Assembly: GCF_014642075.1 (NCBI RefSeq)
Contig: NZ_BMIK01000024.1
Span: 1 to 64,000, forward strand
DNA from: Parapedobacter defluvii
GTDB lineage: Bacteria; Bacteroidota; Bacteroidia; Sphingobacteriales; Sphingobacteriaceae
DNA: 64,000 bases
Reading direction: 5' to 3'
Below the pieces are notes generated by a model. The model saw only the letters and a program-made list of their open reading frames with translations. It was not told the DNA's origin and ran no database searches. Position 1 is the stretch's first letter, and each line of letters opens with the position of its first letter. Below, piece by piece: positions 27,386 through 36,857 of this stretch. A program made the position numbers and the translations under genes.

Positions 27386-29272
27386 TTAGCTCAAATAATA
27401 TTTATCACCATTCACCTTCAGCTTTCCTTCGTCAAGACGCTTTCGGACAAATGCCAAACGGGTTTCCTCATCACCGGAAAGCATACGCGTAACAAGCTTA
27501 TCGATCGTCGCGGGGCCTTCGGCCAATATTTCGACCAGTTCGCCCATTAATTTATCCTCCAGACCTTCGGTCTTCTCCGCTTTCAGGCAAAGGTCGCAAA
27601 TCCGGCAGTGCTCGGGTTTATATTCACCAAAATAAGCTAATAGAAATCTACTGCGGCATTTCCGGTCGTCCACATAGTTAAGAACCGCGTCCATCTGCTC
27701 CCGTTTCATTTCTTTCCGTTCGCGGATGTATTGGCTATCAATATGTAGCCGCTTGCTGTCTGCCCGGGGCCTCAAATACTGGATTTGCGGACTATCTGTT
27801 TGCGGAAGATAACTGATCACCTCACTTTTTTTTAGGTATTCGAGCATTTCAGCAATCACTGACACGGGCTTGCCCAACCGCCTTGCTATCTCCGATTCGC
27901 GGACGGGAACGAAATGATCAAATGCACCGCCGTGACTCCGAAGAATAGCCTTTATCAATCCGTCGTAGGCCGCATTTTCAACTTGGTACCGATACAAGTC
28001 CGGCTGACTGACTTCAAATTTAATGCGTGACGGCAAATATACGGCCTCACTTACACTGATCCATCCATCCCGTTCAAGGAATTTCAATGCGCTCAATGTC
28101 ATTAGAGCATCCAGCTTATAACGGCTGCAAAAATCGGCCACATCAAAATCAATCGTTAGTCCCTCTCCCGCTTCATAGGCCAATTGATAGTAATTGGCCA
28201 ACTGCTGATATACTTGCCGGATGTAGTCTATCGATGGAAAGCTCAGTTGGTATTTTTTCTGCAATTGGTCGCGGTCGCTTTGGTGATAAAGCAGTACGGC
28301 ATACGCTTTCTTTCCATCACGTCCTGCGCGGCCCGCTTCCTGATAATAGGCTTCCAGCGATTCCGGCAGGTCTAAATGTATGACGAAACGGACATCAGGT
28401 TTGTCAATGCCCATACCAAAAGCATTTGTCGCTACAATTACCCGTATGTCGTTGTTTTTCCATGCTTCCTGTTTACGTGCCCGGTTCGGAGTTTCCAGAC
28501 CTGCGTGGTAGAAGTCTGCAGAAATTCCTTCGTTCAACAGAATCCGGGTTACTTCCTGTGTCTCCCGGCGGTTGCGCACATAAATGATGCCGCTTCCGCC
28601 CAGTTTTCGGATGATACGCAGCATACGGCTTGTCTTATTCTCTTCATCAAAAGCCATATAAGCCAGATTCTCCCGAAAAAAACTCTTTTTCAGCACATTG
28701 TATTCCCTGAAAGAAAGCTTTTGTTGGATATCATCGACCACTTTAGCCGTTGCAGTCGCGGTAAGTGCTAAAAAAGGAACGCTGGGATGCAAGGAACGTA
28801 ATACAGCAACATCCAGGTAAGAAGGTCTGAAATCATACCCCCACTGCGAAATACAATGGGCCTCATCCACCGCAAATAGGTTGACATTCATATACCGGAT
28901 TCGCTCGCGTACGACGTCGCTCTTCAGTCGCTCGGGTGAGAGATACAGGAATTTAACAGGTCCATAGACACAATTGTCAAGTGCGATATCTACTTCCCGT
29001 TTCGTCATCCCCGAAAAAATCGCCACCGCCTCGATGCCCTTAGCTTTCAGATTTTCAACTTGGTCTTTCATCAACGCGATGAGTGGGGTTATGACGATGC
29101 AGATTCCTTCTTTCGCTAATGCGGGCACCTGAAAGCAAACAGACTTCCCTCCTCCCGTAGGCATCAACGCCAGGGTATCACGCTCGTCAAGTACCGACTG
29201 AATGATCTCTTCCTGCAACGGGCGGAACGATTCATGATGCCAGTACTTGCGAAGAATTTCAACGGTGTTCAT
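27386..29272 (-). CDS. recQ: ATP-dependent DNA helicase RecQ (short form)
   Basis: A 628-aa 3'-5' DNA helicase for recombination and repair. Walker A is LMPTGGGKSVCFQ, the Walker B/aromatic-rich loop FAVDEAHCISQWGYDFRPSY, then ALTATATAKV, IIYVRNRRETQEV, NAFGMGIDKPDVRFVIH and EAGRAGRDGK. The RQC zinc site has CRSRFLLAYFGE, then CRICDLC. The C-terminus ends in a short helical region without a recognisable full HRDC domain. The start at 29272 gives MNTVEILRKYW; a longer frame would reach into comEC. Downstream of comEC with a 52-base gap, so probably co-transcribed. Confidence 0.94.
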   Translation of the reverse strand: MNTVEILRKYWHHESFRPLQEEIIQSVLDERDTLALMPTGGGKSVCFQVPALAKEGICIVITPLIALMKDQVENLKAKGIEAVAIFSGMTKREVDIALDNCVYGPVKFLYLSPERLKSDVVRERIRYMNVNLFAVDEAHCISQWGYDFRPSYLDVAVLRSLHPSVPFLALTATATAKVVDDIQQKLSFREYNVLKKSFFRENLAYMAFDEENKTSRMLRIIRKLGGSGIIYVRNRRETQEVTRILLNEGISADFYHAGLETPNRARKQEAWKNNDIRVIVATNAFGMGIDKPDVRFVIHLDLPESLEAYYQEAGRAGRDGKKAYAVLLYHQSDRDQLQKKYQLSFPSIDYIRQVYQQLANYYQLAYEAGEGLTIDFDVADFCSRYKLDALMTLSALKFLERDGWISVSEAVYLPSRIKFEVSQPDLYRYQVENAAYDGLIKAILRSHGGAFDHFVPVRESEIARRLGKPVSVIAEMLEYLKKSEVISYLPQTDSPQIQYLRPRADSKRLHIDSQYIRERKEMKREQMDAVLNYVDDRKCRSRFLLAYFGEYKPEHCRICDLCLKAEKTEGLEDKLMGELVEILAEGPATIDKLVTRMLSGDEETRLAFVRKRLDEGKLKVNGDKYYLS

Positions 29273-29324
29273 GATGACGGGCTTATCTGCAGTCCAAAAA
29301 TACACAAAATTTCTTTGCCCCGAT

Positions 29325-31442
29325 TCAGTCAGGCAATGTAAGGGTCCAAGCAAAATTGTCTTTCAATACGTAAATGGGAATATCATTGGCTTCGGCTTCT
29401 TGTACCAAACGATCAACCGTAAAGCGGTGATTGGAGCCATCAACCACCAATTGCTTACAACGGATGTTTTTAATAAGTCTTTCCAATGAAACCCGGGGAT
29501 TGTTTCTAATCAACAATATATCTACTTCGAGTTGTGCACCGTAGGTTTTATCCTCATCGTATACCATAAGCCGGGTATCACCGAATTGTATAACCCGGTC
29601 TTTTACATAGACGCTTTCGGTACGATAGCTGCTATCTTGCTGGACCAAATGAATGCGATCGGTTGACACCCGGCGTTCCAACCCAGGCAGTACCCTGTAC
29701 TGGATGGTCCGGTTGTCCAACGATCCCAAATTACTATATATCCATGCATCTCCATTGCCGATCAGTCCGACGGCGATATCCCGCTTCACATTGAAGACAA
29801 TGATTTCACGTTGACTCTGTCGTTGAAAACCGGTGATTGTGGATGTGCACACCATTAGGGCAATCGCAATCAAAGTACCATAGAACCACGATTTGCTCCG
29901 ATTTACCATCATGAGGGTAATCGAAAAAAACAGCAAGTAAATCAATAGGCTATCCCACACACCGATCCAAATACCCCTGACGGTTGCCATAGGCAATTGT
30001 TCGATGCGGTATAACACGGCATTGACAAATAAAATTGTCTTTTCTAACAACACCCCCACCCAAGTAGCCCATATACCCGCCGGCAAAATCAGCAGGACAA
30101 ACCCCAGATACATAATAGCGCTTGCAGGCAACGCGATAAATAGGTTAGCCACTAAAAAATACATTGGAAATTGATGGAAATAATAGGTAGCCAGCGGCCC
30201 GGCACCCGCTTGGGCCGACACAGACATGCCGATATAATTACCAAGTGGTCTCACCAGGCGATGGTTGGATGCCAAAATTGCCTGCCACAGAGGAGCCATA
30301 AAAATAATACCTAATACCGCGAGATAAGACAACTGAAATCCGATATCTGCAATAAACTTGGGCTCATACAGCAATAAGAAAAATGCCGATGCAGAAATGC
30401 TGTTATAAATTCTGTTTTCTTGGTTAAACGCCGACGCAGCCATCACAAAACTGATCATCATAGCAGCACGCAATACCGAGGGTGAAAATCCGGTAAGCGC
30501 CGCATAGCTCCAAACGGCTATAAGTAAAATGATAAACTTCACCAATCGCAGCTTCCTTTTGCCATCCATCCATCCCATCAACTTGGAAAACAACCAAAAC
30601 ACGATCACGACATGCATGCCCGATACACTCAGCACATGAATGGTTCCGGTGTTGGAAAATGCTTGGAGCAGCTCCTCACTTAAATCGGCCCGGTAACCCA
30701 AAATCAATGTGGATGCCACAGAAAGCGCATCTTTGTCAGGCAGATACCGTTCAAACTTAGTAACGAGGCTCTTTCGCCATTTGAGTGCCGTTGCTACAAG
30801 TGGATTGCCTTTCCCTGCGCCCAGTTTCCGTACTTCAGTGGATGAGAGATACCCTTGGTGCCATATATCTTTATTTGCTAGGTAACGACGGTAATCCAAC
30901 TGCCCGGGGTTATAGGGTGGCGGCACCTCCTGATACCGGGCAGGAATGAGAAGTTCATCGCCGTAGGCAACGGTGGGTGTTGATAAACTATCAGGCGAGG
31001 CGAGCGTGATCATCAATTTGCCGGTTACATTTGTGACGCCTTCTCTGCCATATGCCTGTATAACTTCCAATGGGAACCGCAAATAACCGTTGTTGACTGC
31101 TGGTTCATCCACTACCCTTCCAATCAAGGCACGATATTCGCCACGACTGAAATGTAAGCGGTCGATTTCGGGATGCGTCTGCCAGGCCGACCGGCATCCC
31201 CAGGTAAAAAAGATCAACAGGATTAAAAACCCCATGAAGCCATAATAGCGTTGCCGCCGTAACCATGTGTATAAAACCATGTACACAAAGGTGGCTATGG
31301 CACCTACCTGTACTCCATTTATTACTGCATATGTATTCCAGTGTGGCTCACATAGATAGCTTGCCGTTATCCCCGCGCCGAGGGCCATCAGGAAACGGGC
31401 AAAAGGAACATGACCTTTTTCGATAGGAATGGGTTGTTTCAT
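29325..31442 (-). CDS. ComEC/Rec2-family DNA-uptake channel protein
   Basis: A 705-aa polytopic inner-membrane protein. An N-terminal membrane cluster and DUF4131-type OB region are followed by the Competence domain, with the signature TGTIHVLSVSGMHVVIVFWLFSKL and LTGFSPSVLRAAMMISFV, then about six further membrane helices. The C-terminal ~150 residues carry remnants of a beta-rich extracytoplasmic region but no HxHxDH metallo-beta-lactamase motif. This is the ComEC form usual in Bacteroidota. It forms the channel for single-stranded DNA in natural transformation. Divergent from tamB; recQ follows on the same strand. Confidence 0.9.
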   Translation of the reverse strand: MKQPIPIEKGHVPFARFLMALGAGITASYLCEPHWNTYAVINGVQVGAIATFVYMVLYTWLRRQRYYGFMGFLILLIFFTWGCRSAWQTHPEIDRLHFSRGEYRALIGRVVDEPAVNNGYLRFPLEVIQAYGREGVTNVTGKLMITLASPDSLSTPTVAYGDELLIPARYQEVPPPYNPGQLDYRRYLANKDIWHQGYLSSTEVRKLGAGKGNPLVATALKWRKSLVTKFERYLPDKDALSVASTLILGYRADLSEELLQAFSNTGTIHVLSVSGMHVVIVFWLFSKLMGWMDGKRKLRLVKFIILLIAVWSYAALTGFSPSVLRAAMMISFVMAASAFNQENRIYNSISASAFFLLLYEPKFIADIGFQLSYLAVLGIIFMAPLWQAILASNHRLVRPLGNYIGMSVSAQAGAGPLATYYFHQFPMYFLVANLFIALPASAIMYLGFVLLILPAGIWATWVGVLLEKTILFVNAVLYRIEQLPMATVRGIWIGVWDSLLIYLLFFSITLMMVNRSKSWFYGTLIAIALMVCTSTITGFQRQSQREIIVFNVKRDIAVGLIGNGDAWIYSNLGSLDNRTIQYRVLPGLERRVSTDRIHLVQQDSSYRTESVYVKDRVIQFGDTRLMVYDEDKTYGAQLEVDILLIRNNPRVSLERLIKNIRCKQLVVDGSNHRFTVDRLVQEAEANDIPIYVLKDNFAWTLTLPD

Positions 31443-31580
31443 TTGAAAAAGCCAATTTAAGAAATTCGGTTTAATTTTTGCTTTTTCCTAATTCGGAAAG
31501 TTTTAGGCATCTTCGCTAAACCTTTTGAGAGGCACTATGTTTATCGTACTAAAGGGAAGCTTAAATTACTTAAATAGACA

Positions 31581-34500
31581 TTGAATAAAATAGGCAGGAT
31601 AGCAATTAAAACACTCCTCTGGATTATCGGAGGAGTCATCGGTCTTATATTGCTTGTTTTTATACTCATCCGCATTCCCGCCATCCAAAACTACATGGTC
31701 CAGAAAGTCACGTCGTACCTGGAAAGCAAAATCAAGACCCCCGTCCGGATCGCCCAGGTAAGCCTGGATCTTCCCAAAATGCTGGTTCTCGAAGGGGTTT
31801 ATTTCGAAGATCAGTCAAAAGATACGCTGCTGGCAGGCGAAAAGCTGAGGGTAGACATCAGTATGCTGAAGCTATTGAAAAATACCGTCGAAATCAGTCA
31901 GATCGATCTGCAGGGCATTACAGCCAAAATAAACCGGACGTTACCCGACAGTTCGTTTAATTTCGATTACATCATCCGGGCTTTTGTCAGCGAACAGGAT
32001 GAACCGGCATCTCCGGATAGTTCCGCCCCGATGAAATTTGACATCGACAGGGTAAACCTCAACCGTATCCGTTTCCTGTACCGGGATGAAGTGATCGGCA
32101 TGGCCGCAGAAGTCAATCTCAATCACTTAGATACCCGCATTGAAACGTTTGATCTGGAAGACAACATGCATTTCGGCATACCCCGAATCAATATAAATGG
32201 ACTGCAGGGTTCGGTCAGGCAATGGGCGGTCGCCGCGTCCGAAGAAACGCCGGATGCCGATGACTTTGGCCTACCCGATACCACTGAATCGGCTTTGCTA
32301 CCCGATTTGGACTTCGAAACGTTTAACCTATCTGAGATAGACTTCGCGTACGCAGACGAAGCCAGTGCTCTAGATACCCGATTCAAGATCAATAAACTAT
32401 TGGCACGGCTAAACAGACTGGATCTCAATAAAGAAATCGTGGATATCCGTGAAATCGATTTGGATGGATCGGACTCGCGCATTTTCTTTGGGCAGGTGGC
32501 GCGTCCCACTGCTCCCGCTGCTGCTGACTCATCTGCCGGTGCACCCATTAATTGGCGGGTAAACGCAACGTCGATCCGGATTGCCAACACCGATTTTTCG
32601 TTTGAAGATGCAAACCAACCTCGTATACCCAACGGATTTGATTACGGTAACATCGGGATTACGGGCCTTGAAGGGGAATTGACCGATCTCTTTTATTCGG
32701 CCGATACCATCCGCGGACAGGTATCCGGATTGAAAGCCGAAGACCACAGTGGATTCGTACTGAACCGGCTACAAACGGATTTTATTTATACAAACCAAGG
32801 TGCAGAACTAGACGACCTGTATGCAGAAACACCTCATACACTGATCCGCGATTACCTAAAGGTTCGTTATCCTTCACTGGAAACCATCACCGAACGACTG
32901 GGTGAAATTGAGCTGACAGCCGATATCAAAGAGAGTCACCTGGGTATGGAAGATGTGTTGTTTTTCGTACCCGATCTCGATACCATGGAGGTGATGAAAC
33001 CACTTTGGGCACATACGTTTTATATCAATACCGAGATCAACGGACGACTGGACGACCTTCATATTCCAAACCTGGAAATTACAGCGCTCGACAAGACGCG
33101 CATTGCTGCTGAAGCAACCATCAAAGGCTTGCCGGATGTTGATCAGTTTACCATCGATCTCAACCTACATGAATTGACTACTGGAAAAGGTGATCTGGAC
33201 CGCTTGATTGCAAAAAGTATGCTGCCGGACAGCATCAATTTCCCGCAAGATATTCAGCTTGTCGGAACCTTTAACGGCGGACTGAACAGCTTCCAAACCG
33301 ACATGCAGCTCCGCACGACAATGGGTAATGCCAGTGTGGACGCAGACTACCAAGCCAATGCTCAAACGCGCGATACTACATACAATGCGCAGCTAAGTAT
33401 CCAGGACATTGATATCGGAAAGCTGATGAAAATGGATTCGGTATTGGGTAAAATATCGTTTGCCGCCCATGCCAAAGGTTCAGGATTGGATCCGGCCACG
33501 GCCGTAGCGGATATACAGGGAAAACTGATCAGCCTGGAGGCGATGGGATACGAATATACGGACATTGGCATCAATGCAACCGCAAAAAGTGGCGACATCA
33601 CGGCAGCCGTCACCAGTGATGACCCGAATATTAATTTTGACCTGGATGCACATGCAGATATGCGCGACCGGTATCCAAAAGTAGCTATCAACATGATGGT
33701 AGACAGTATCAACCTTAAGAATCTCCACCTGATGGACGACGAACTCCGTTATCATGGCCGCTTGGTTGCCGATTTTGAAACTGCGGATATAGACTATCTG
33801 AACGGGACCGTTGACATCGTCAACTCTTCCATTGCCTACAACGACGAACGTTATACACTGGACACCGTAAGGCTGCGGGCGGTGGCACAAGACAGTTCAA
33901 ACTTGCTGCAACTGCACTCTGAATTCTTAAATGCCCACATGGTCGGCAATTACAAACTAAGTGAATTAAGTTCTTCCATACAGGACATTATCGCCGTTTA
34001 TTATCAACCGGATTCCATCGCTCCCGTACATGAGTATGCGCCCCAGCAATTTGATTTCAGTGCGCAGTTCACCCGTTCACGGTTTATACGGGGCTTGGTA
34101 CCCGATCTTACCGAAATGGATGATGTGACGTTGGATGGATCGTTTAACAGTGCAGATAAGTTGCTGCTCGTCAAAGCGGTTGCTCCTCATATTGTGTATG
34201 CGGGTACAACCGTCGATGATGTCGGGTTTGACATCAATACCTATGACAGCACCCTTTATTATAACGCCTTGATCAACCGGATTGGTGTTGGGAACATCGA
34301 GCTCACCAACACCCTGCTCAGTGGAACTGTGCAACACAACGAATTGGATTTTGGCCTATGGATCAAAGACAACGCGGATAAGGAACGCTACCATTTGGGA
34401 ATGGGACTTAAAGTGGACGCCGGCAATTTTCTGTTCAATCTGAAGGAGGATGGCCTCATGCTTAACTATGACCGGTGGCAGGTTGATCCCGAAAATGCAA

Positions 34501-36857
34501 TCACCTTTGGGAATGATGGGCTTCGTGTACACCAGTTCATCCTGAGTAACAGCGGACAGGAAATGACCCTGCAATCTAAGGACTCGACGCTGAATGCACC
34601 TTTGGACCTGGTTTTCAAAAATTTCCGGATCGAAACTTTCAGTAAAATGCTGGAAAGCGACGTACTTGACATGGGAGGTGGCATCAACGGGACGGCAACC
34701 GTATCACGGCTCGAAACCTCGCCGGTATTTGTGTCAGACATCACGATCGACCGGTTTTACTTTGGATCTGATACGGTAGGTGATATCAACCTTAAGGTAA
34801 ACAATGAACGTGAAAATGTGTTCGCCGCCGATATCAGTATCACCGGCAATGGAAACGATGTCAAGCTCACGGGCGACTTTATCAGCCCCCCTGGCGGAAC
34901 CTCTCAACTGGACTTCGTATTAAACGTCAACCCCCTATCCATGCATACGCTGGAGGCTTTCAGCCTGGGTTACCTACGCAATACTTCCGGTGCCATTAAC
35001 GGCAAACTCAACATCACGGGCGCGCCGGATCAGCCCCGTATCAACGGTGCACTCAACTTTGATAAGGCGAGTCTCAACGTGGCCATGCTGAATGCAACTT
35101 TCGACTTAGATGGTCAGCGTATTAATTTCAACGATAACGGACTGCGTTTTAATCGGTTCCAGCTCAAAGACAGCAAAGGCAATACAGCTGTGCTGGACGG
35201 AACGGTCAATACAAAGACCTATACGGATTATGCATTTGGACTGACACTTAAGGCTAATGATTTTCAGGTATTGAATTCTACCCAGCAGGATAATGACATG
35301 TATTATGGCCTCCTGTTCATATCTACTAACCTGAATATAACAGGCAATATGGAAAGTCCGTCAGTAAGCGGCACATTGCGCGTAGAAGACAAAACTGATG
35401 TGACTTTTGTTTTGCCTAATGATGATCCCGGGATGGTGGACAGGCAGGGCATTGTACGTTTTGTGGATAGAGGAGATACCACACAGACAAACGTATTCGC
35501 GGGAGTCGATTCACTTACACATACCGAATTGAGCGGCATCAACCTCTCCGTCAACATCGCTACGGATAAGAATGCGGCGTTTACCGTGGTAATTGACCCG
35601 GGAAGCCAGGATGCTTTGAAGATTCAGGGTACAGCCGAGCTGAATGCAGGAATGGCCCCAAGTGGGGATATTCGGCTCACAGGTACGTATACGGTTGAAT
35701 CCGGCAACTATTCGTTCTCTTTCGGACCGGTGAAGCGGCTTTTTGAATTTCAAAAAGGCAGCACGCTCACCTGGTCGGGCGATCCGATGGACGCGCGTCT
35801 GAATATTACCGCGGTTTACAAACTGAAAGCCCCTACACTGGAACTCGTACAGGCGCAAATCGGAAACCAACAGTCTGGTCTCTATAAACAGCGGATACCG
35901 TTTGATGTAAAACTGCAAATTACGGAACAACTCTTTCAGCCTCAACTGAAATTTGACATTGATTTGGATGAAAACAATGCCGTGGCTTCCCAGGACGTGG
36001 TAAGCCGAGTCAATACCGGATTAACGCAGCTACGTGAAAATGAGTCTGAAATGAACAAGCAGGTCTTCTCACTCATTGTATTGGGGCGCTTCATGGCTGC
36101 GAACCCATTTGAAAGTCTCTCCGGAGGTGGAGGTGCCGAAGCCATCGCACGCAGTACCGTAAGTTCCTTTTTAAGTAGCCAGCTTAATCGGTTGGCGGGC
36201 GACCTGATACAAGGAGTTGAATTCGACTTCAACCTGCAATCCGAAGAGGATTATTCCATGGGAACCGGACAGAATCGGACCGACCTGAACGTTGGTGTAT
36301 CCAAAATGTTGTTCAATGACCGTATGAAAGTGACCGTGGGATCCAATTTTGAATTGGAGGGAAATGCCCGCCCCGGCGAGCAGACCACTAACATAGCAGG
36401 GGATATCTCCGTAGATTACCAATTGACAGACGATGGACGTTACCTGGTCCGTGCTTACCGAAAAAACCAATACCAGGTGACCCTACAGGGGCAATTCGTG
36501 GAAACGGGTCTCGGTTTTATTCTAAACATGGACTACGATAAGTTTAGGGAAATATTCAATCGGCGCAACAGACAGGCCCAGGAATTCAATACAGACTCCC
36601 GACGGTTTAGGAGACGGTGGGATGCGGAACGGATCGAGACGGATTCGGCTTATCGGGATAGCGTACGAAAGGTAATACTTGACAGCCTGCAAAAAAATGA
36701 TCCCGAGTTCAGAGAGCGAATGGAACAGCGGCAGCGCGAACGGGAAAATCAGAAAAATGAATCTTCGAATACCCAATCGCGGAATAATGACATCGTAGCT
36801 TGGCGTGACGAGCAAAATGAAAATGTATCGTTAGAGAAAGGGAGGACAAATGAGTAA
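31581..36857 (+). CDS. tamB: TamB-like translocation/assembly protein (DUF490)
   Basis: A 1758-aa envelope protein with one N-terminal membrane anchor (residues ~9-30) and an AsmA-like start (VTSYLESKIKTPVRIAQVSLDLP). A very long periplasmic beta-helical groove made of repeating beta-strands follows. The C-terminal DUF490 (TamB) domain includes LTGTYTVESGNYSFSFGPVKRLFEFQKGSTLTWSGDP and FMAANPFESLSGGGGAEAIARSTVSSFLSSQLNRLAGDLI. TamB-type proteins help move lipids and/or assemble proteins between the two membranes. The start is TTG, with no nearby ATG. The stop overlaps the start of tamL by 8 bases, so the pair is translationally coupled. The C-terminal tail is unusually rich in Arg, Gln, Asn and Glu. 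Confidence 0.93.
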   Translation: MNKIGRIAIKTLLWIIGGVIGLILLVFILIRIPAIQNYMVQKVTSYLESKIKTPVRIAQVSLDLPKMLVLEGVYFEDQSKDTLLAGEKLRVDISMLKLLKNTVEISQIDLQGITAKINRTLPDSSFNFDYIIRAFVSEQDEPASPDSSAPMKFDIDRVNLNRIRFLYRDEVIGMAAEVNLNHLDTRIETFDLEDNMHFGIPRININGLQGSVRQWAVAASEETPDADDFGLPDTTESALLPDLDFETFNLSEIDFAYADEASALDTRFKINKLLARLNRLDLNKEIVDIREIDLDGSDSRIFFGQVARPTAPAAADSSAGAPINWRVNATSIRIANTDFSFEDANQPRIPNGFDYGNIGITGLEGELTDLFYSADTIRGQVSGLKAEDHSGFVLNRLQTDFIYTNQGAELDDLYAETPHTLIRDYLKVRYPSLETITERLGEIELTADIKESHLGMEDVLFFVPDLDTMEVMKPLWAHTFYINTEINGRLDDLHIPNLEITALDKTRIAAEATIKGLPDVDQFTIDLNLHELTTGKGDLDRLIAKSMLPDSINFPQDIQLVGTFNGGLNSFQTDMQLRTTMGNASVDADYQANAQTRDTTYNAQLSIQDIDIGKLMKMDSVLGKISFAAHAKGSGLDPATAVADIQGKLISLEAMGYEYTDIGINATAKSGDITAAVTSDDPNINFDLDAHADMRDRYPKVAINMMVDSINLKNLHLMDDELRYHGRLVADFETADIDYLNGTVDIVNSSIAYNDERYTLDTVRLRAVAQDSSNLLQLHSEFLNAHMVGNYKLSELSSSIQDIIAVYYQPDSIAPVHEYAPQQFDFSAQFTRSRFIRGLVPDLTEMDDVTLDGSFNSADKLLLVKAVAPHIVYAGTTVDDVGFDINTYDSTLYYNALINRIGVGNIELTNTLLSGTVQHNELDFGLWIKDNADKERYHLGMGLKVDAGNFLFNLKEDGLMLNYDRWQVDPENAITFGNDGLRVHQFILSNSGQEMTLQSKDSTLNAPLDLVFKNFRIETFSKMLESDVLDMGGGINGTATVSRLETSPVFVSDITIDRFYFGSDTVGDINLKVNNERENVFAADISITGNGNDVKLTGDFISPPGGTSQLDFVLNVNPLSMHTLEAFSLGYLRNTSGAINGKLNITGAPDQPRINGALNFDKASLNVAMLNATFDLDGQRINFNDNGLRFNRFQLKDSKGNTAVLDGTVNTKTYTDYAFGLTLKANDFQVLNSTQQDNDMYYGLLFISTNLNITGNMESPSVSGTLRVEDKTDVTFVLPNDDPGMVDRQGIVRFVDRGDTTQTNVFAGVDSLTHTELSGINLSVNIATDKNAAFTVVIDPGSQDALKIQGTAELNAGMAPSGDIRLTGTYTVESGNYSFSFGPVKRLFEFQKGSTLTWSGDPMDARLNITAVYKLKAPTLELVQAQIGNQQSGLYKQRIPFDVKLQITEQLFQPQLKFDIDLDENNAVASQDVVSRVNTGLTQLRENESEMNKQVFSLIVLGRFMAANPFESLSGGGGAEAIARSTVSSFLSSQLNRLAGDLIQGVEFDFNLQSEEDYSMGTGQNRTDLNVGVSKMLFNDRMKVTVGSNFELEGNARPGEQTTNIAGDISVDYQLTDDGRYLVRAYRKNQYQVTLQGQFVETGLGFILNMDYDKFREIFNRRNRQAQEFNTDSRRFRRRWDAERIETDSAYRDSVRKVILDSLQKNDPEFRERMEQRQRERENQKNESSNTQSRNNDIVAWRDEQNENVSLEKGRTNE